Shown in pieces: positions 1 through 9,153 of a stretch of 34,029 bases of DNA. Position numbers and translations under genes: made by a program. The DNA is from Mycobacterium sp. (GTDB lineage Bacteria; Actinomycetota; Actinomycetes; Mycobacteriales; Mycobacteriaceae). Position 1 is the first letter of the stretch. Each line of letters starts with the position of its first letter. Under the pieces are notes generated by a model. The model saw nothing but the letters and a program-made list of their open reading frames with translations. It did no database searches and was not told the DNA's origin. The stretch is taken from NCBI RefSeq assembly GCF_025965855.1, contig NZ_JAOPWB010000248.1, forward strand, positions 1-34,029, in the 5' to 3' direction.

Positions 1-743
1 GCGCTGTGCCGCAGCCCGTGCGGTCCCATATCGGGCGCGCCGTTGACCGCCGCGACCGTCTGGTGCACGACGGTGCGTGCCTGGCGCACGTCGAGCCGCC
101 GGCCGCGCGCGCCCAGCAGCAGCGCCGGCCCGGACTCCGCGGTCACCAGAGCGGGACGCCCGCCGGCCAGCCAGGCGCCGAGCGCATCGGCGGCCGGCGC
201 CCCGAACGGCGCGCTGCGCTGCTTGTTGCCCTTGCCGAGGACCCGCACCAGCCGATGCCGGGTGTCCACGTCGTCGACGTCCAGGCCGCACAGCTCGCTC
301 ACCCGAATACCGGTGGCGTACAGCATCTCGACGATCAGCCGGTCCCGCAATGCCAGCGGATCACCTTGTTGCGCACCGGATTTCGCGGCCGCCATGGCCG
401 CCAGGGCCTGATCCTGGCGCAACACCGACGGCAGGGTGCGGTGCGCCTTGGGCACCTGCAGGCGGGCGGCCGGGTCCCCGGTGAGCAGGCCGCGCCGCGC
501 CGCCCATGCGGTGAACGCCTTGACCGAGGAGGTGCGGCGCGCCAGCGTCGTTCGGGCGGCGCCGGCGCCGGCGGCCGAGGCCAGCCACGCCCGCAGGACC
601 TGCAGGCTCAATGCGTCGAGCCCCCGTCCGTCGAGGAACGCGAACAGCGCGCGCAGGTCGCCCAGGTACGCCCGACGGGTGTGCGCTGAACGCCCGCATT
701 GCAGATCCAGGTACTCGTTGAACTCGTCGAGGATCGCCTCCAC
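1..743 (-). CDS. xerC: Tyrosine recombinase XerC, C-terminus cut by the window edge
   Basis: XerC works with XerD at the dif site to resolve chromosome dimers before cell division. About 247 codons are present. The N-terminal SAM-like core-binding domain covers roughly residues 1-85 and the catalytic domain follows. Visible catalytic elements are the first arginine in [11 protein letters not shown] (R147), the beta-hairpin lysine region GKGNKQR, and HGLRH (H242, R245) at the window edge. The last His/Trp and the nucleophilic Tyr lie outside. The start is GTG at 743, beginning [12 protein letters not shown], which fits the mycobacterial XerC N-terminus; the frame is open upstream but without homologous sequence. 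It lies 32 bases after the stop of the flavoenzyme gene and may be cotranscribed with it. Confidence 0.93.
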   Translation of the reverse strand, partial: MEAILDEFNEYLDLQCGRSAHTRRAYLGDLRALFAFLDGRGLDALSLQVLRAWLASAAGAGAARTTLARRTSSVKAFTAWAARRGLLTGDPAARLQVPKAHRTLPSVLRQDQALAAMAAAKSGAQQGDPLALRDRLIVEMLYATGIRVSELCGLDVDDVDTRHRLVRVLGKGNKQRSAPFGAPAADALGAWLAGGRPALVTAESGPALLLGARGRRLDVRQARTVVHQTVAAVNGAPDMGPHGLRHS

Positions 744-775
744 GCCCTTACGCTCGCAGGCGCCGGGGGTTCGGC

Positions 776-1939
776 TCAGTTGACGCGCCGGAGCGTTTCC
801 GGGGTGAGATCTTTCAGGGTCGGATACCCGTCGACGGCCATGATCAGGTCGGCTTCGGCGAGCATCGTGCGCAGCACGTGCACGATGCCGTCGATGCCCC
901 CCAGGGCCAGGCCGTAGGCGTACGGGCGGCCGATCCCCACCGCGGTGGCTCCCAGCGCCAGCGCCTTGATGATGTCGGCGCCGCTGCGGATGCCCGAGTC
1001 GAAGAGCACGGGCAGCCCGTCGGCCGCCTCCACCACCCCGGGTAGGCAGTCGATCGCCGGCAGGCCGCCGTTGGCTTGCCGGCCGCCGTGGTTGGAGCAG
1101 TAGATGCCGTCGACGCCGCCGTCCCTGGCGCGCCGGGCGTCGTCGGGATGGCAGATCCCCTTCACGAGCAACGGCAGGTCGGTCAACGAGCGCAGCCAGG
1201 GCAGGTCGTCCCAGGTCAAGGGGTTTCCGAAGACCTGCACCCAGCGCAGCACCGCGCCTTGGCGATCCTCCTCCGGCGGGCGTTGCAGGCCGGCGCGGAA
1301 GACCGGGTCGCCGAAGTAGTTGGCCAGGCAGTGCCCGCGCAGCTGGGGAAAGTTCGACGTGCTCAGGTCGCGCGGGCGCCAGCCCGTGACCCAGGTGTCG
1401 AGCGTGACGACGATGCCCTTGAAGCCGGCCGCCTCGGCGCGCTGCACGAGGCTGGCGGCCATCTCCCGGTCGGTCGGTGTGTACAGCTGAAAGAAGCCGG
1501 GGGTGTCGCCGAAGGCGGCGGCGACGTCTTCCATCGGGTCGACTGTCAGCGTCGAGGCCACCATCGGGACCCCGGTGCGGGCGGCCGCGCGCGCGGTGGC
1601 CAGGTCGCCGTGGCCGTCCTGGGCGCACAGCCCGATGACCCCGATGGGTGCCATGAACAGGGGCGACGGCAGCGTCATGCCGAACAGCTCGACGGACAGG
1701 TCGCGCTCCGCGGCGCCGACGAACATGCGCGGGATGAGACCCCAACCCTCGAAAGCCGTGCAGTTGGCCCGCTGCGTGCGCTCATCGCCGGCCCCGCCCG
1801 CGACGTAGGACCAAACCGACGGCGGCAGCGCCGTGGCGGCCTTGGCTTCCAGCTCCGCGAAGGCCATCGGCAGCGGCGGCACCACTCCGCCCAGTCCCTG
1901 CAGGTAGATCTCGTTCTGGTAGTCCCCGAAATGAGCCAT
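776..1939 (-). CDS. FMN-dependent alpha-hydroxy acid oxidase, lactate 2-monooxygenase-like
   Basis: Flavoenzyme of the alpha-hydroxy acid dehydrogenase family (387 aa). Lactate 2-monooxygenase oxidises L-lactate to acetate and CO2. The sequence closely resembles that enzyme along its length: an N-terminal [12 protein letters not shown] block, [40 protein letters not shown], and the active-site set K260, SNHGGRQ (H284, R287) and DSGIRSG (D315), followed by [17 protein letters not shown] at 1939 was chosen because it aligns with the family N-terminus. A TTG at 1966 preceded by AGGA at good spacing is a real alternative and would add nine residues. The gene sits between xerC and viuB, which are adjacent in M. 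tuberculosis, so it is an accessory insertion. Substrate is inferred; a broader 2-hydroxy acid oxidase cannot be excluded. Confidence 0.88.
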   Translation of the reverse strand: MAHFGDYQNEIYLQGLGGVVPPLPMAFAELEAKAATALPPSVWSYVAGGAGDERTQRANCTAFEGWGLIPRMFVGAAERDLSVELFGMTLPSPLFMAPIGVIGLCAQDGHGDLATARAAARTGVPMVASTLTVDPMEDVAAAFGDTPGFFQLYTPTDREMAASLVQRAEAAGFKGIVVTLDTWVTGWRPRDLSTSNFPQLRGHCLANYFGDPVFRAGLQRPPEEDRQGAVLRWVQVFGNPLTWDDLPWLRSLTDLPLLVKGICHPDDARRARDGGVDGIYCSNHGGRQANGGLPAIDCLPGVVEAADGLPVLFDSGIRSGADIIKALALGATAVGIGRPYAYGLALGGIDGIVHVLRTMLAEADLIMAVDGYPTLKDLTPETLRRVN

Positions 1940-1974
1940 GCGATAGAGGATGCCAGCCGGGCGCAAGTCCCTTC

Positions 1975-2820
1975 CTACGCCCCCGTCTCGGCCTCAGCCA
2001 GCTCTTTCTTCCACTGCCGGAACGTTTCCTCGGTGCGGCCGCGCCGCCAGTAACCCGAGATCGACGCCCATTTCGCGTCCACGCCGCGCTCCTTGCGGAT
2101 GTAGGGCCGCAGGTTGTGCATGACGGTCTGCGCCTCGCCGTGGACGAAAACGTGCACCTGCCCGGGCAGCCACTGGGCGGTGGTGACGGCCTCGATCAGC
2201 GGCGCGAAATCGCCGGCGCGGTCCTCGGGAACCAGATCGGCGCGGCCTCCGCGGTAGACCCAGCCCACCTCGACGTTCTCCGGCGCGGCCAGCGGTATCT
2301 CGTCTTCCTGGCCGGCGACCTCGATGAACGCCTTGCCGACCGCGTTGGGCGGCAGGGCTTCCAGCGCCGCGGCGATGGCCGGCAGCGCCGACTCGTCGCC
2401 GGCCAGCAGATGCCAATCCGCGGCCGGGTCGGGGGTGTAGGCGCCGCCGGGACCCATGAGGTAGATCGGCTGGCCGGGTTGGGCCGCCGCCGCCCAGGGG
2501 CCCGCGACCCCGTGCTCGCCGTGCACCACGATGTCCACCGTGAGCTCGCGGGCCGCGACGTCGACGCGACGGACCGTCATGGTCCGCACCGCGGGCTTCT
2601 TCTCCGGGGGCACGTCGCCGAAGCTGTCCAGCGTCAACGGCTGCGGCAGCCCGGCCACGTCGACGTCCTCGGGGACGAAAGCCAGCTTCACGTAGGAGTC
2701 GGTGAACTTGCTGGGCGCGAACGTGTCGAAATGACTGCTCCCGAGTACGACCCGAACGATGTGCCGGGTGAGCCGTTCGGTACGCGCAACTTCGAAGCGT
2801 TGCAAAGGTCGACCTGCCAC
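1975..2820 (-). CDS. viuB: Siderophore-interacting FAD-binding protein (ViuB-like)
   Basis: Protein of the siderophore-interacting/ViuB family (281 aa), flavin reductases thought to release iron from ferric siderophores in the cytosol. The N-terminal FAD-binding barrel contains RTMTVR (residues 79-84), the equivalent of the family R-x-Y-T flavin motif with Met replacing Tyr. The C-terminal NAD(P)H-binding half has LMGPGGAY (about 121-128) and [15 protein letters not shown] (about 135-149), the usual SIP signature. Start is GTG at 2820 with a strong Shine-Dalgarno. M. tuberculosis names the orthologue viuB and proposes a role in mycobactin use. The gene precedes the flavoenzyme by only a few bases and follows dprA by 33 bases. 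Confidence 0.87.
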   Translation of the reverse strand: MAGRPLQRFEVARTERLTRHIVRVVLGSSHFDTFAPSKFTDSYVKLAFVPEDVDVAGLPQPLTLDSFGDVPPEKKPAVRTMTVRRVDVAARELTVDIVVHGEHGVAGPWAAAAQPGQPIYLMGPGGAYTPDPAADWHLLAGDESALPAIAAALEALPPNAVGKAFIEVAGQEDEIPLAAPENVEVGWVYRGGRADLVPEDRAGDFAPLIEAVTTAQWLPGQVHVFVHGEAQTVMHNLRPYIRKERGVDAKWASISGYWRRGRTEETFRQWKKELAEAETGA

Positions 2821-2824
2821 TTAT

Positions 2825-2830
2825 CCTCCT
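2825..2830 (-). promoter_or_regulatory. Strong ribosome binding site of viuB
   Basis: On the minus strand AGGAGG stands four bases before the GTG at 2820. It fixes this GTG as the start and argues against upstream extension of the frame. Confidence 0.75.
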
Positions 2831-2853
2831 GTCCAGACCCGACCCCCCGTCGA

Positions 2854-4017
2854 CTATACGAGCCGCGCCGTCGAATTCCCGGCCGCGGAGTGGCGGCTGC
2901 CGGGGCGGACAATTCGCCACCGCCCGTCGTCGCGGCGCGCCAAACCCGCCATCTCGAGGATCGCCAGCGGCCCGAGCACCTGCTCGGGCGCCAGCGCCGA
3001 TGCGACCGCGATCTCGTCGACGGTGGCGGCACCGCGACCGGGCAACGCCTCGTACACCCGACGCTCGGCGTCGCTCAGCCCGTCGAGCGCCGTGGTGGGG
3101 TGCGGTTCGTCGAGCGCCAGCTCACCGATGCGCCCGACGAGTTCGACGACGTCATCGGCGCGGGTGACCAGCTCCGCGCCGTTGCGCAGCAGCGCATGGC
3201 AACCCGCCGACGCCGACGATGTCACGGGCCCGGGCACCGCGGCCACCACCCGGCCCAGCGCCCGCGCCCAGGCGGCGGTGTTCGCCGCGCCGCTGCGCAG
3301 GCCCGCTTCCACCACCACCGCCGCCCCCGCGACGCCGGCGACCAGGCGGTTGCGGGTGAGAAACCGGTGCCGGGCCGGCCGGACACCCGGCGGGTATTCG
3401 GTGAACAAGAGCCCGTGCTGGCCGATGCGATGCAGCAGCCCGGAATGACCTGCCGGATAAGGGATGTCGAGACCGCCGGCAAGCACGGCCACGGTCATTC
3501 CGTCGCAGTTCAGCGCCGCACGGTGAGCCGCGCCGTCGATGCCGTAGGCGCCGCCGGAGACCACCGCGACGTCACGCTCGACCAGCCCGGCGGCCAAGTC
3601 CGCGGCCACCTGCTCGCCGTATACCGTCGACGCCCGGGTTCCGACCACGGCGGCCGCGCGTTGGGCCACCTCGTCGAGGCGCTGGGGACCCATCGCCCAC
3701 AACACCATCGGCGGCCCGCCGCGAGCCTTGACCTCAGTGCTGCCGAAGGCGGCGAACGCGAGCAGCGGCCACTCGTCGGAGTCGGGTGTGATCAATCGCC
3801 CGCCGCGGCCGGCGATCAGCTCGAGATCGGCTGAGGCCCGGTCTATTTCGCGCCTGGCCTCGGTGTGCCGGGCCACGTCGGCATCCACCAGTCCGCGCCG
3901 GACTCTGTCGGCGGCTTCTACCGGGCCCACGCGTCGCACCAGCGCGGCAAGCTGCACGCAGGGCGGTTCGGCCACCCGGGACAGGTAAGCCCACGCCCGC
4001 GACACCGGATCGTTCAT
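2854..4017 (-). CDS. dprA: DNA processing protein DprA (Rossmann-fold)
   Basis: DprA/Smf binds incoming single-stranded DNA and loads RecA in competent bacteria; its role in mycobacteria is unclear. The 387-aa product has a helical N-terminal domain, then the Rossmann-like DprA fold with VGTR (125-128), SGGAYGID (154-161) followed by GAAHRAAL, and FLTRNRLVAG (219-228), and a C-terminal winged-helix region (about 310-370). ATG at 4017 was chosen although the frame is open further upstream, because upstream residues are a shadow of comM and the start overlaps the comM stop in an ATGA. This implies translational coupling in the yraN-comM-dprA operon, the same order as in M. tuberculosis. Confidence 0.92.
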   Translation of the reverse strand: MNDPVSRAWAYLSRVAEPPCVQLAALVRRVGPVEAADRVRRGLVDADVARHTEARREIDRASADLELIAGRGGRLITPDSDEWPLLAFAAFGSTEVKARGGPPMVLWAMGPQRLDEVAQRAAAVVGTRASTVYGEQVAADLAAGLVERDVAVVSGGAYGIDGAAHRAALNCDGMTVAVLAGGLDIPYPAGHSGLLHRIGQHGLLFTEYPPGVRPARHRFLTRNRLVAGVAGAAVVVEAGLRSGAANTAAWARALGRVVAAVPGPVTSSASAGCHALLRNGAELVTRADDVVELVGRIGELALDEPHPTTALDGLSDAERRVYEALPGRGAATVDEIAVASALAPEQVLGPLAILEMAGLARRDDGRWRIVRPGSRHSAAGNSTARLV

Positions 4018-5525
4018 CGCTGCGCCCCCGGTTGCCGGAAGCTGAGCGCGGTGGCGACTTCGTCGAGCCCCGGCATCACCCGGCCGGCCAAGTCGGCAAG
4101 GCTCCACGCGACCCGCAGTGTGCGATCCAGGCCGCGGATGCTGAGCAGCCCGCGGTCCAGCGCCGTCTTCAGCGGGTCCATCGCGGCATTGCTGGGACGA
4201 AACTTTCGCCGCAACAGCGTCCCGCTGACTTCGGCGTTGGTGCGGAAGCCGTGTGGCCGCCAACGCTCGGCGGCCGCGTCGCGCGCCGCCGCCACCCGCC
4301 GGCGAACCTGCGCAGTCGATTCACCGTCGGTGATCGAGATTGCCCCGGCGCGCACCGCATGCATCTGTACCCGCAGGTCCACGCGGTCCATCAGGGGCCC
4401 GGACAGCTTGCCCAGGTAGCGGCGTTTGGCCGCGGCCGCGCAGATGCAGTCCTGCGGATCGGCCGGCGCGCACGGGCACGGGTTGGCGGCCAGCACCAGC
4501 TGGAAGCGGGCGGGGTAACAGGCCACCCCGTCGCGGCGGGCGAGGCGAATCTCCCCGTCCTCCAACGGTGTTCGCAACGCCTCCAGCGCGCTGACGCTGA
4601 TCTCAGCGCATTCGTCCAGGAACAACACCCCGCGATGCGCCCGGCTGATGGCGCCGGGGCGGGCCATCCCCGAACCCCCGCCGACCAGCGCCGCGACGCT
4701 GGAACTATGGTGCGGCGCCACGAACGGGGGCCGCGTGATCAACGGCGTATCCGCCGAAAGCAGCCCGGCCACCGAGTGAATAGCGGTGACCTCGAGGGAC
4801 TCACCCCCCGACAGCGGCGGCAGCAATCCCGGAAGGCGTTGCGCCAGCATCGTTTTGCCCACCCCCGGCGGCCCGGTCAGCATGAGGTGATGCGCCCCGG
4901 CGGCCGCGACTTCCACCGCGAACCGCGCCTGCGCCTGTCCGACCACGTCGGCCAGGTCCGCCGACGGCTCCGGGTCCGTGGCTGCCACGCTGATCCTGCG
5001 GTCCAGGCCGCCGGAGCCGCCGAGCCAGCCCTGCAATTGCCGCAGCGTGCGCACCCCCCAGACGTCGATCCCGTCGGCCAGGCTGGCCTCGGCCAGGTTG
5101 TCCACCGGGACGACGACCGCCGGCCAGCCGTCGCGTTTGGCGGCCAGCACGGCCGGCAGCACCCCGCGTACCGGCCGCACCCGGCCGTCCAGCGACAGCT
5201 CACCCAACAGCACCGCCTTTTCCAGGCGCTCCCATGGGTGTTTTCGCTGCGCCGAGAGCACGGCCGCAGCCAGCGCGATGTCGTAGACCGATCCCATCTT
5301 CGGCAGCGTCGCCGGCGACAGCGCCAGCGTGAGGCGGGCCATGGGCCAGCTGTTGCCACAATTGGTGACCGCCGCCCGGACCCGGTCGCGCGACTCCTGC
5401 AGGGCGGCGTCGGGCAGGCCCACCAGGTGCACCCCCGGCAGGCCGGACGTGATGTCGGCCTCGATTTCCACGGTCGCGCCGTCCAATCCGCGCACCGCGA
5501 CCGAGAATGCCCGCCCCAGCGCCAT
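4014..5525 (-). CDS. comM: ComM-like Mg-chelatase-type AAA+ ATPase
   Basis: YifB/ComM family protein (503 aa). In naturally competent Proteobacteria ComM is a hexameric helicase that promotes branch migration during transformation. Seen here: the ComM N-terminal domain (ITSGLPGVHLVGLPDAALQE, 25-44), Walker A GPPGVGKT (218-225), Walker B LFLDE (301-305), ANPCPC with a cysteine cluster (a predicted Zn site), and a C-terminal Mg-chelatase domain. ATG at 5525 shares its A with the TGA stop of yraN (TGATG), and the gene's own stop overlaps dprA. The frame is open upstream but that is yraN in another frame. Its job in a mycobacterium is not established. Confidence 0.92.
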   Translation of the reverse strand: MALGRAFSVAVRGLDGATVEIEADITSGLPGVHLVGLPDAALQESRDRVRAAVTNCGNSWPMARLTLALSPATLPKMGSVYDIALAAAVLSAQRKHPWERLEKAVLLGELSLDGRVRPVRGVLPAVLAAKRDGWPAVVVPVDNLAEASLADGIDVWGVRTLRQLQGWLGGSGGLDRRISVAATDPEPSADLADVVGQAQARFAVEVAAAGAHHLMLTGPPGVGKTMLAQRLPGLLPPLSGGESLEVTAIHSVAGLLSADTPLITRPPFVAPHHSSSVAALVGGGSGMARPGAISRAHRGVLFLDECAEISVSALEALRTPLEDGEIRLARRDGVACYPARFQLVLAANPCPCAPADPQDCICAAAAKRRYLGKLSGPLMDRVDLRVQMHAVRAGAISITDGESTAQVRRRVAAARDAAAERWRPHGFRTNAEVSGTLLRRKFRPSNAAMDPLKTALDRGLLSIRGLDRTLRVAWSLADLAGRVMPGLDEVATALSFRQPGAQR

Positions 5526-5902
5526 CAGCCGATTCCCTGCAGGTGGGTGATCTCCGGCGTGCGGCGGCGCCCGATCCGCACGCCGATCACGTCGATGCGC
5601 AGCGCCGCCCAACGCTGGTCCTGGCCGGCCAGCCAAAGCCCCGCCAGCCGGCGCAATCGCCAGACCTTCCGCGGGGTCACCGCGTGCGCCAGCCCCCCGT
5701 AGCCGTCCCCGGTGCGGGTTTTCACCTCGACGAACACCACGGTGCGGCTGGCCTCGTCGGAGGCGATCACGTCCAGCTCGCCGTAGCGGCAGCGCCAGTT
5801 GCGGCCCAGGATCCGCAACCCCCTCTTCGTCAGGTGATCCACCGCGAGCGCCTCCCCCATCGCTCCCAGCTGCACCCGAGTCATAGTCTTTTGGGTCGTC
5901 AT
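5525..5902 (-). CDS. UPF0102/YraN family nuclease-like protein
   Basis: Small protein (125 aa) of the YraN/UPF0102 family, which has a Holliday-junction-resolvase-like PD-(D/E)xK fold; its activity is not well defined. Motifs visible are LGAMGEALAVDHL near the N-terminus, the RYGELDVIA acidic motif and VVFVEVKTRTG with the E-x-K catalytic pattern. ATG at 5902 (MTTQKTMTRVQ) matches the mycobacterial N-terminus; an ATG 18 bases downstream is an alternative. First gene of the yraN-comM-dprA unit, with comM beginning at its stop codon. The orthologue in M. tuberculosis is Rv2898c. Confidence 0.9.
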   Translation of the reverse strand: MTTQKTMTRVQLGAMGEALAVDHLTKRGLRILGRNWRCRYGELDVIASDEASRTVVFVEVKTRTGDGYGGLAHAVTPRKVWRLRRLAGLWLAGQDQRWAALRIDVIGVRIGRRRTPEITHLQGIG

Positions 5903-6020
5903 GGGAGCCAAGGTGCCCGGTGATCCCGACACGACGTGGCGCCGTCGAGGCCGAATGGCCGCCGCAACGACCGGTTATCCACAGTCGAGGGCCCATCCAC
6001 AGCGGGCCGACGACAGCGGG

Positions 6021-6836
6021 CTAGGCGATGCGGTCGGCCCTGGTGTAGACGTTCATCGAGTCTTCCCGCAGGAACGCCACCAGCGTGATGCCGGACTCCT
6101 CGGCCAGCGACACCGCCAGCGACGACGGCGCCGACACCGCGGCCAGCACGGGAATTCCTGCCATCACGGCCTTTTGCGTCAACTCGAACGACGCCCGCCC
6201 GCTGACCAGCAGCACCGAGGCCTCCAGCGGAACGCGCTCATGTTCCAGCGCCCAGCCGACGACCTTGTCGACCGCGTTGTGCCTGCCGATGTCCTCACGC
6301 ACCACCAGCGCCGTGCCGTCGACGCCGAACAACGCCGCCGCGTGCAGCCCGCCGGTGCTGTCGAAAACCTTTTGCGCGGCACGCAGTTGGCCGGGCATGG
6401 CCTGAAGCGTGGCCGCGGCGACGGTCGCCGGATCCGAGCCGGGCGAGAAGCGGCCCATCAGCCGCACCGCTTCCAGCGACGCCTTGCCGCAGACCCCGCA
6501 CGACGACGTGGTGTAGAAGTTACGGGTGACATCGAGATCGGGCGGTTTGACCCCCGGCGCCAAGGTCACGTCCAAGACGTTGTACGTGTTCGGGTCGGCG
6601 CGCCCGCCGCAGTAGCGGATGGTCAGCACGTCGCCGCGGCCCCCGATGACGCCCTCGGTGAGCAGAAAGCCTCGCGCCAGTTCGAAATCCGAGCCGGGGG
6701 TGCGCATGGTCACCGTGACCGGCGCGCCGTTGACGCGGATCTCCAAGGGCTCCTCGACGGCCAGGGTTTCCGGTCGGGCGACGGCGCGGTCCGCGGTGAG
6801 GTGATACGCGCGTCGGCGCGCCGTGACATGGCTCAC
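6021..6836 (-). CDS. fdhD: Formate dehydrogenase accessory sulfurtransferase FdhD
   Basis: FdhD passes sulfur from a cysteine desulfurase to the molybdenum (bis-MGD) cofactor of formate dehydrogenases. Visible features are the [15 protein letters not shown] start of the domain, the GFLLTEGVI segment, the SSCGVCG motif carrying the sulfur-transfer cysteines, [12 protein letters not shown], and [12 protein letters not shown]. The start is uncertain: GTG at 6836 (VSHVTARRR) fits the family N-terminus, while GTG at 6878 gives 14 more residues. It follows the epimerase gene closely and is probably cotranscribed. In M. tuberculosis fdhF stands directly upstream; here no formate dehydrogenase gene is adjacent, so the client enzyme must be elsewhere. 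Confidence 0.9.
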   Translation of the reverse strand: MSHVTARRRAYHLTADRAVARPETLAVEEPLEIRVNGAPVTVTMRTPGSDFELARGFLLTEGVIGGRGDVLTIRYCGGRADPNTYNVLDVTLAPGVKPPDLDVTRNFYTTSSCGVCGKASLEAVRLMGRFSPGSDPATVAAATLQAMPGQLRAAQKVFDSTGGLHAAALFGVDGTALVVREDIGRHNAVDKVVGWALEHERVPLEASVLLVSGRASFELTQKAVMAGIPVLAAVSAPSSLAVSLAEESGITLVAFLREDSMNVYTRADRIA

Positions 6837-6885
6837 CAGCCGAACCTCATGCAGCCAAACTACATTGACCGACGTCACATCGACT

Positions 6886-7866
6886 TCAGACCACCGCGGC
6901 CAGCTCCGCGAGCGTCTCGGCCGCCGAGTGGACCGGCCGCCACCCGAGCAGGGACCTGGCCTTGCCGGTGTCCATCACCACCGACGTCCGCGCGACGTGC
7001 AACCACTCCAGCATGGACGGGACGAATGGCACCTTCGAAATCGCCGCCGACGCCGCCGAGGCGGCGACGGCGGGAACCCGTACCGGCCGGCCACCCAGCG
7101 CCTTGACAACATCCGACACCGTCACCACGCCGTCACCGGCGATGTTGTATGCCCCGGGCGGTGCGGGAGCCGTCGCCGCCAACGCGATCGCTTCCGCAAC
7201 GTCGTCGTGGTGGACCAGTTGCAAGGGATATCCCGGATCCGGCACGACCGGCTTCAGCATCGGCGCCAGCTTGGCGATGGCGCGCACCGGTGCGGGCAGC
7301 TGGTTCCACGGCATTGCGTCGGCTAACGCCGTCGCCCCGGGCCCGGCGACGATGCATGGCCGCAGGACGAACACCTCGAGCGACGAATCCTTGGTGATGT
7401 CGGCGAGCAGCGCCTCGCACGCGGCCTTCTGCTCCGAGTAGTAGTGCTCGGCCGACCCCCGCGCCGGCACGTCCTCGGTCAGCGGAACGGGGTTATCGGA
7501 GTGGTAGCCGTACGCGGCCACCGACGAGGTGTACACCAGGCGCCGCGGCCGCTCGGCGGCGACCGTCGCCTCGAACACGTTTCGGGTGCCTTCCAGATTG
7601 ATGCGTGCGCTCTCTTCGCGCGAGCCCATGATGATGAACGCCAGGTGGACCACCACGTCGGCCTGGGCCACCAGGGCGTCGACTGCGTCGCGGTCGAGGA
7701 TGTCGCCCTGCTGGTAGGTGGTTTTCACCCAACCGGACGAAGCCGCGTCGAACGGCCGGCGCGCCATCCCGACGATGGTGTCAACCGCGGGCTCGCGCTC
7801 AAGCGCCGTCACCGCCGAGACGCCGATCTCCCCGGTTGGCCCCGTCACCGCCACGGTCAGTCCCAC
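6886..7866 (-). CDS. NAD-dependent epimerase/dehydratase (extended SDR)
   Basis: Extended short-chain dehydrogenase/reductase, 326 aa. The N-terminal Rossmann motif TGPTGEIG (residues 8-15) binds NAD(P). DVVVHLAF, the strand with YTSSVAAYG and the catalytic YSEQK (Y-x-x-x-K) follow, then RPCIVAGPG typical of epimerase/dehydratase and NAD-dependent sugar enzymes. The substrate cannot be read from the sequence. ATG at 7866 begins [12 protein letters not shown], so the glycine motif lies at the expected distance from the start. It occupies the fdhF position of the M. tuberculosis gene order and runs into fdhD; its start faces the GAF-ANTAR gene across about 100 bases. Confidence 0.85.
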   Translation of the reverse strand: MGLTVAVTGPTGEIGVSAVTALEREPAVDTIVGMARRPFDAASSGWVKTTYQQGDILDRDAVDALVAQADVVVHLAFIIMGSREESARINLEGTRNVFEATVAAERPRRLVYTSSVAAYGYHSDNPVPLTEDVPARGSAEHYYSEQKAACEALLADITKDSSLEVFVLRPCIVAGPGATALADAMPWNQLPAPVRAIAKLAPMLKPVVPDPGYPLQLVHHDDVAEAIALAATAPAPPGAYNIAGDGVVTVSDVVKALGGRPVRVPAVAASAASAAISKVPFVPSMLEWLHVARTSVVMDTGKARSLLGWRPVHSAAETLAELAAVV

Positions 7867-7964
7867 CTCGGGTGTCTTTCCCTGCCGCGCTGCCGGCGAA
7901 ACCGCGTTCGCGAAAGTCGCATGCCGATAATCTCGACAAAGGACCGCGAGAAGCCGGCGCGGTC

Positions 7965-8780
7965 ATGGCACGCGGTTCGAACACCGACACCGCGGGAATG
8001 AGGCACAACGTGGCACACGACTCGAATACCGTCACCGACGGTTCGGTCCCGGGCGGGGAGAAAGCCGACCCGGCCACCGTCTTCGCCGCGCTCGCCGAGA
8101 TCATCTACCAAGGCTCGGACGCCAAAGAGATGTACGCGGCCATCTGCGTCGCCGCCACCCTGACCGTTCGCGGCTGTGACCACGCCAGCCTGTTGGTGCG
8201 CGAAAACGACCGATACGTCACGGTCGGCGCGAGCGACCGGATCGCGCAGCAGATCGACGAGATGGAACGGCGTTCCGGCGACGGCCCGTGCATCGACGCG
8301 ATCGAGGAGGAAACACCCCAGATCGACGCGGACCTGACCTCGCCGTCGCTGTGGCCCAAGCTCGCCGCCATCCTTGTCGAAGAGACGCCGGTGCGCGGGG
8401 CCATGGGCTTCCGGCTCCTGGTCGACAAGCGCAAGGGGGCCGCGCTCAACCTGTTCAGCGACACTCCCAACCTGTTCGACGCCGAATCCGCCGGACGAGC
8501 GGCGGTGTTGGCGTCGTTCGCCAGCGTGGCCATCAACGCGGTCGCCAAGGGCGAAGACTCCGCGAGCCTGCGCCGGGGGCTGCTCAGCAACCGCGAGATC
8601 GGCAAGGCGGTCGGCATGCTGATGATGCTGCACCAAATGACCGAAGACCAGGCGTTCGACCTGTTGCGCCAGCACTCCCAAGCGCTCAACATCAAGCTGG
8701 CCGAGGTGGCGCGCGCCGTCATCGACAATCGTGGTCACCTGCCGGCCGGCGGCGAAAATCTGCTTCCGCCGACCACTTAA
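7965..8780 (+). CDS. GAF-ANTAR domain transcription antitermination regulator
   Basis: Predicted RNA-binding antiterminator with a sensory domain (about 271 aa). A GAF domain covers roughly residues 35-170, with the SGDGPCIDAI stretch seen in mycobacterial GAF-ANTAR proteins. An ANTAR domain lies near the C-terminus, recognisable in SNREIGKAVGMLMMLHQMT followed by AFDLLRQHSQALNIKLAEVA. ANTAR proteins bind paired hexaloop hairpins in leader RNA and prevent termination. The start is uncertain: ATG 7965, ATG 7998, or GTG 8010, the last with GAGG at good spacing. It is divergent from the epimerase and ends only 8 bases from the converging DUF2469 gene. Its targets are not visible here. Confidence 0.87.
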   Translation: MARGSNTDTAGMRHNVAHDSNTVTDGSVPGGEKADPATVFAALAEIIYQGSDAKEMYAAICVAATLTVRGCDHASLLVRENDRYVTVGASDRIAQQIDEMERRSGDGPCIDAIEEETPQIDADLTSPSLWPKLAAILVEETPVRGAMGFRLLVDKRKGAALNLFSDTPNLFDAESAGRAAVLASFASVAINAVAKGEDSASLRRGLLSNREIGKAVGMLMMLHQMTEDQAFDLLRQHSQALNIKLAEVARAVIDNRGHLPAGGENLLPPTT

Positions 8781-8788
8781 CCCCGCGG

Positions 8789-9094
8789 CTACTCCGGCAG
8801 CCGCAACTCGGGCTTCTCGACCTCTTCGATGTTGACGTCCTTGAAGGTGACCACGCGCACCTGCTTGACGAAGCGGGCCGGACGGTACATGTCCCACACC
8901 CAGGCGTCGGACAGTCGCAGCTCGAAGTACACCTCGCCGTCGGCGTTGTGCGCCGTCATCTCCACGCTGTTGGCCAGGTAGAAGCGCCGCTCGGTTTCCA
9001 CGACGTAGCTGAACTGGCCGACGATGTCCTTGTATTCGCGGTACAGCGAGAGCTCCATCTCGGTTTCGTACTTTTCGAGATCTTCTGCACTCAT
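8789..9094 (-). CDS. Conserved actinobacterial DUF2469 protein
   Basis: 101-aa cytosolic protein of unknown function, conserved across actinobacteria (Rv2901c in M. tuberculosis). It opens MSAEDLEKYETEMELSLYREYKDIV and contains FSYVVETERRFYLAN and VYFELRLSDAWVWDMYRP. It is rich in acidic and aromatic residues, with no signal peptide, membrane span or catalytic motif that I recognise. ATG at 9094 matches the family start. It is the last gene of the rplS-lepB-rnhB unit, 59 bases after rnhB, which suggests a housekeeping role but does not define it. Confidence 0.9.
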   Translation of the reverse strand: MSAEDLEKYETEMELSLYREYKDIVGQFSYVVETERRFYLANSVEMTAHNADGEVYFELRLSDAWVWDMYRPARFVKQVRVVTFKDVNIEEVEKPELRLPE

Positions 9095-9153
9095 CTGCCA
9101 CTCATCTGCTCAGACGCCTCCGTCGCCACGTGGGAACCCGGTCCCATCTTTCC

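Noticed and set aside
2116..3834. 572-codon plus-strand frame opposite viuB and dprA
   Set aside because: Arg-, Gly- and Pro-rich composition with no recognisable domain; it is the complement of two well-supported genes in high-GC DNA.
4032..5702. 556-codon plus-strand frame opposite comM
   Set aside because: No domain, composition typical of an antisense shadow; comM on the other strand has full ATPase motifs.
7857..9101. 414-codon minus-strand frame opposite the GAF-ANTAR gene
   Set aside because: Spans three real genes, no domain, biased composition; the GAF-ANTAR and DUF2469 proteins explain the same DNA.
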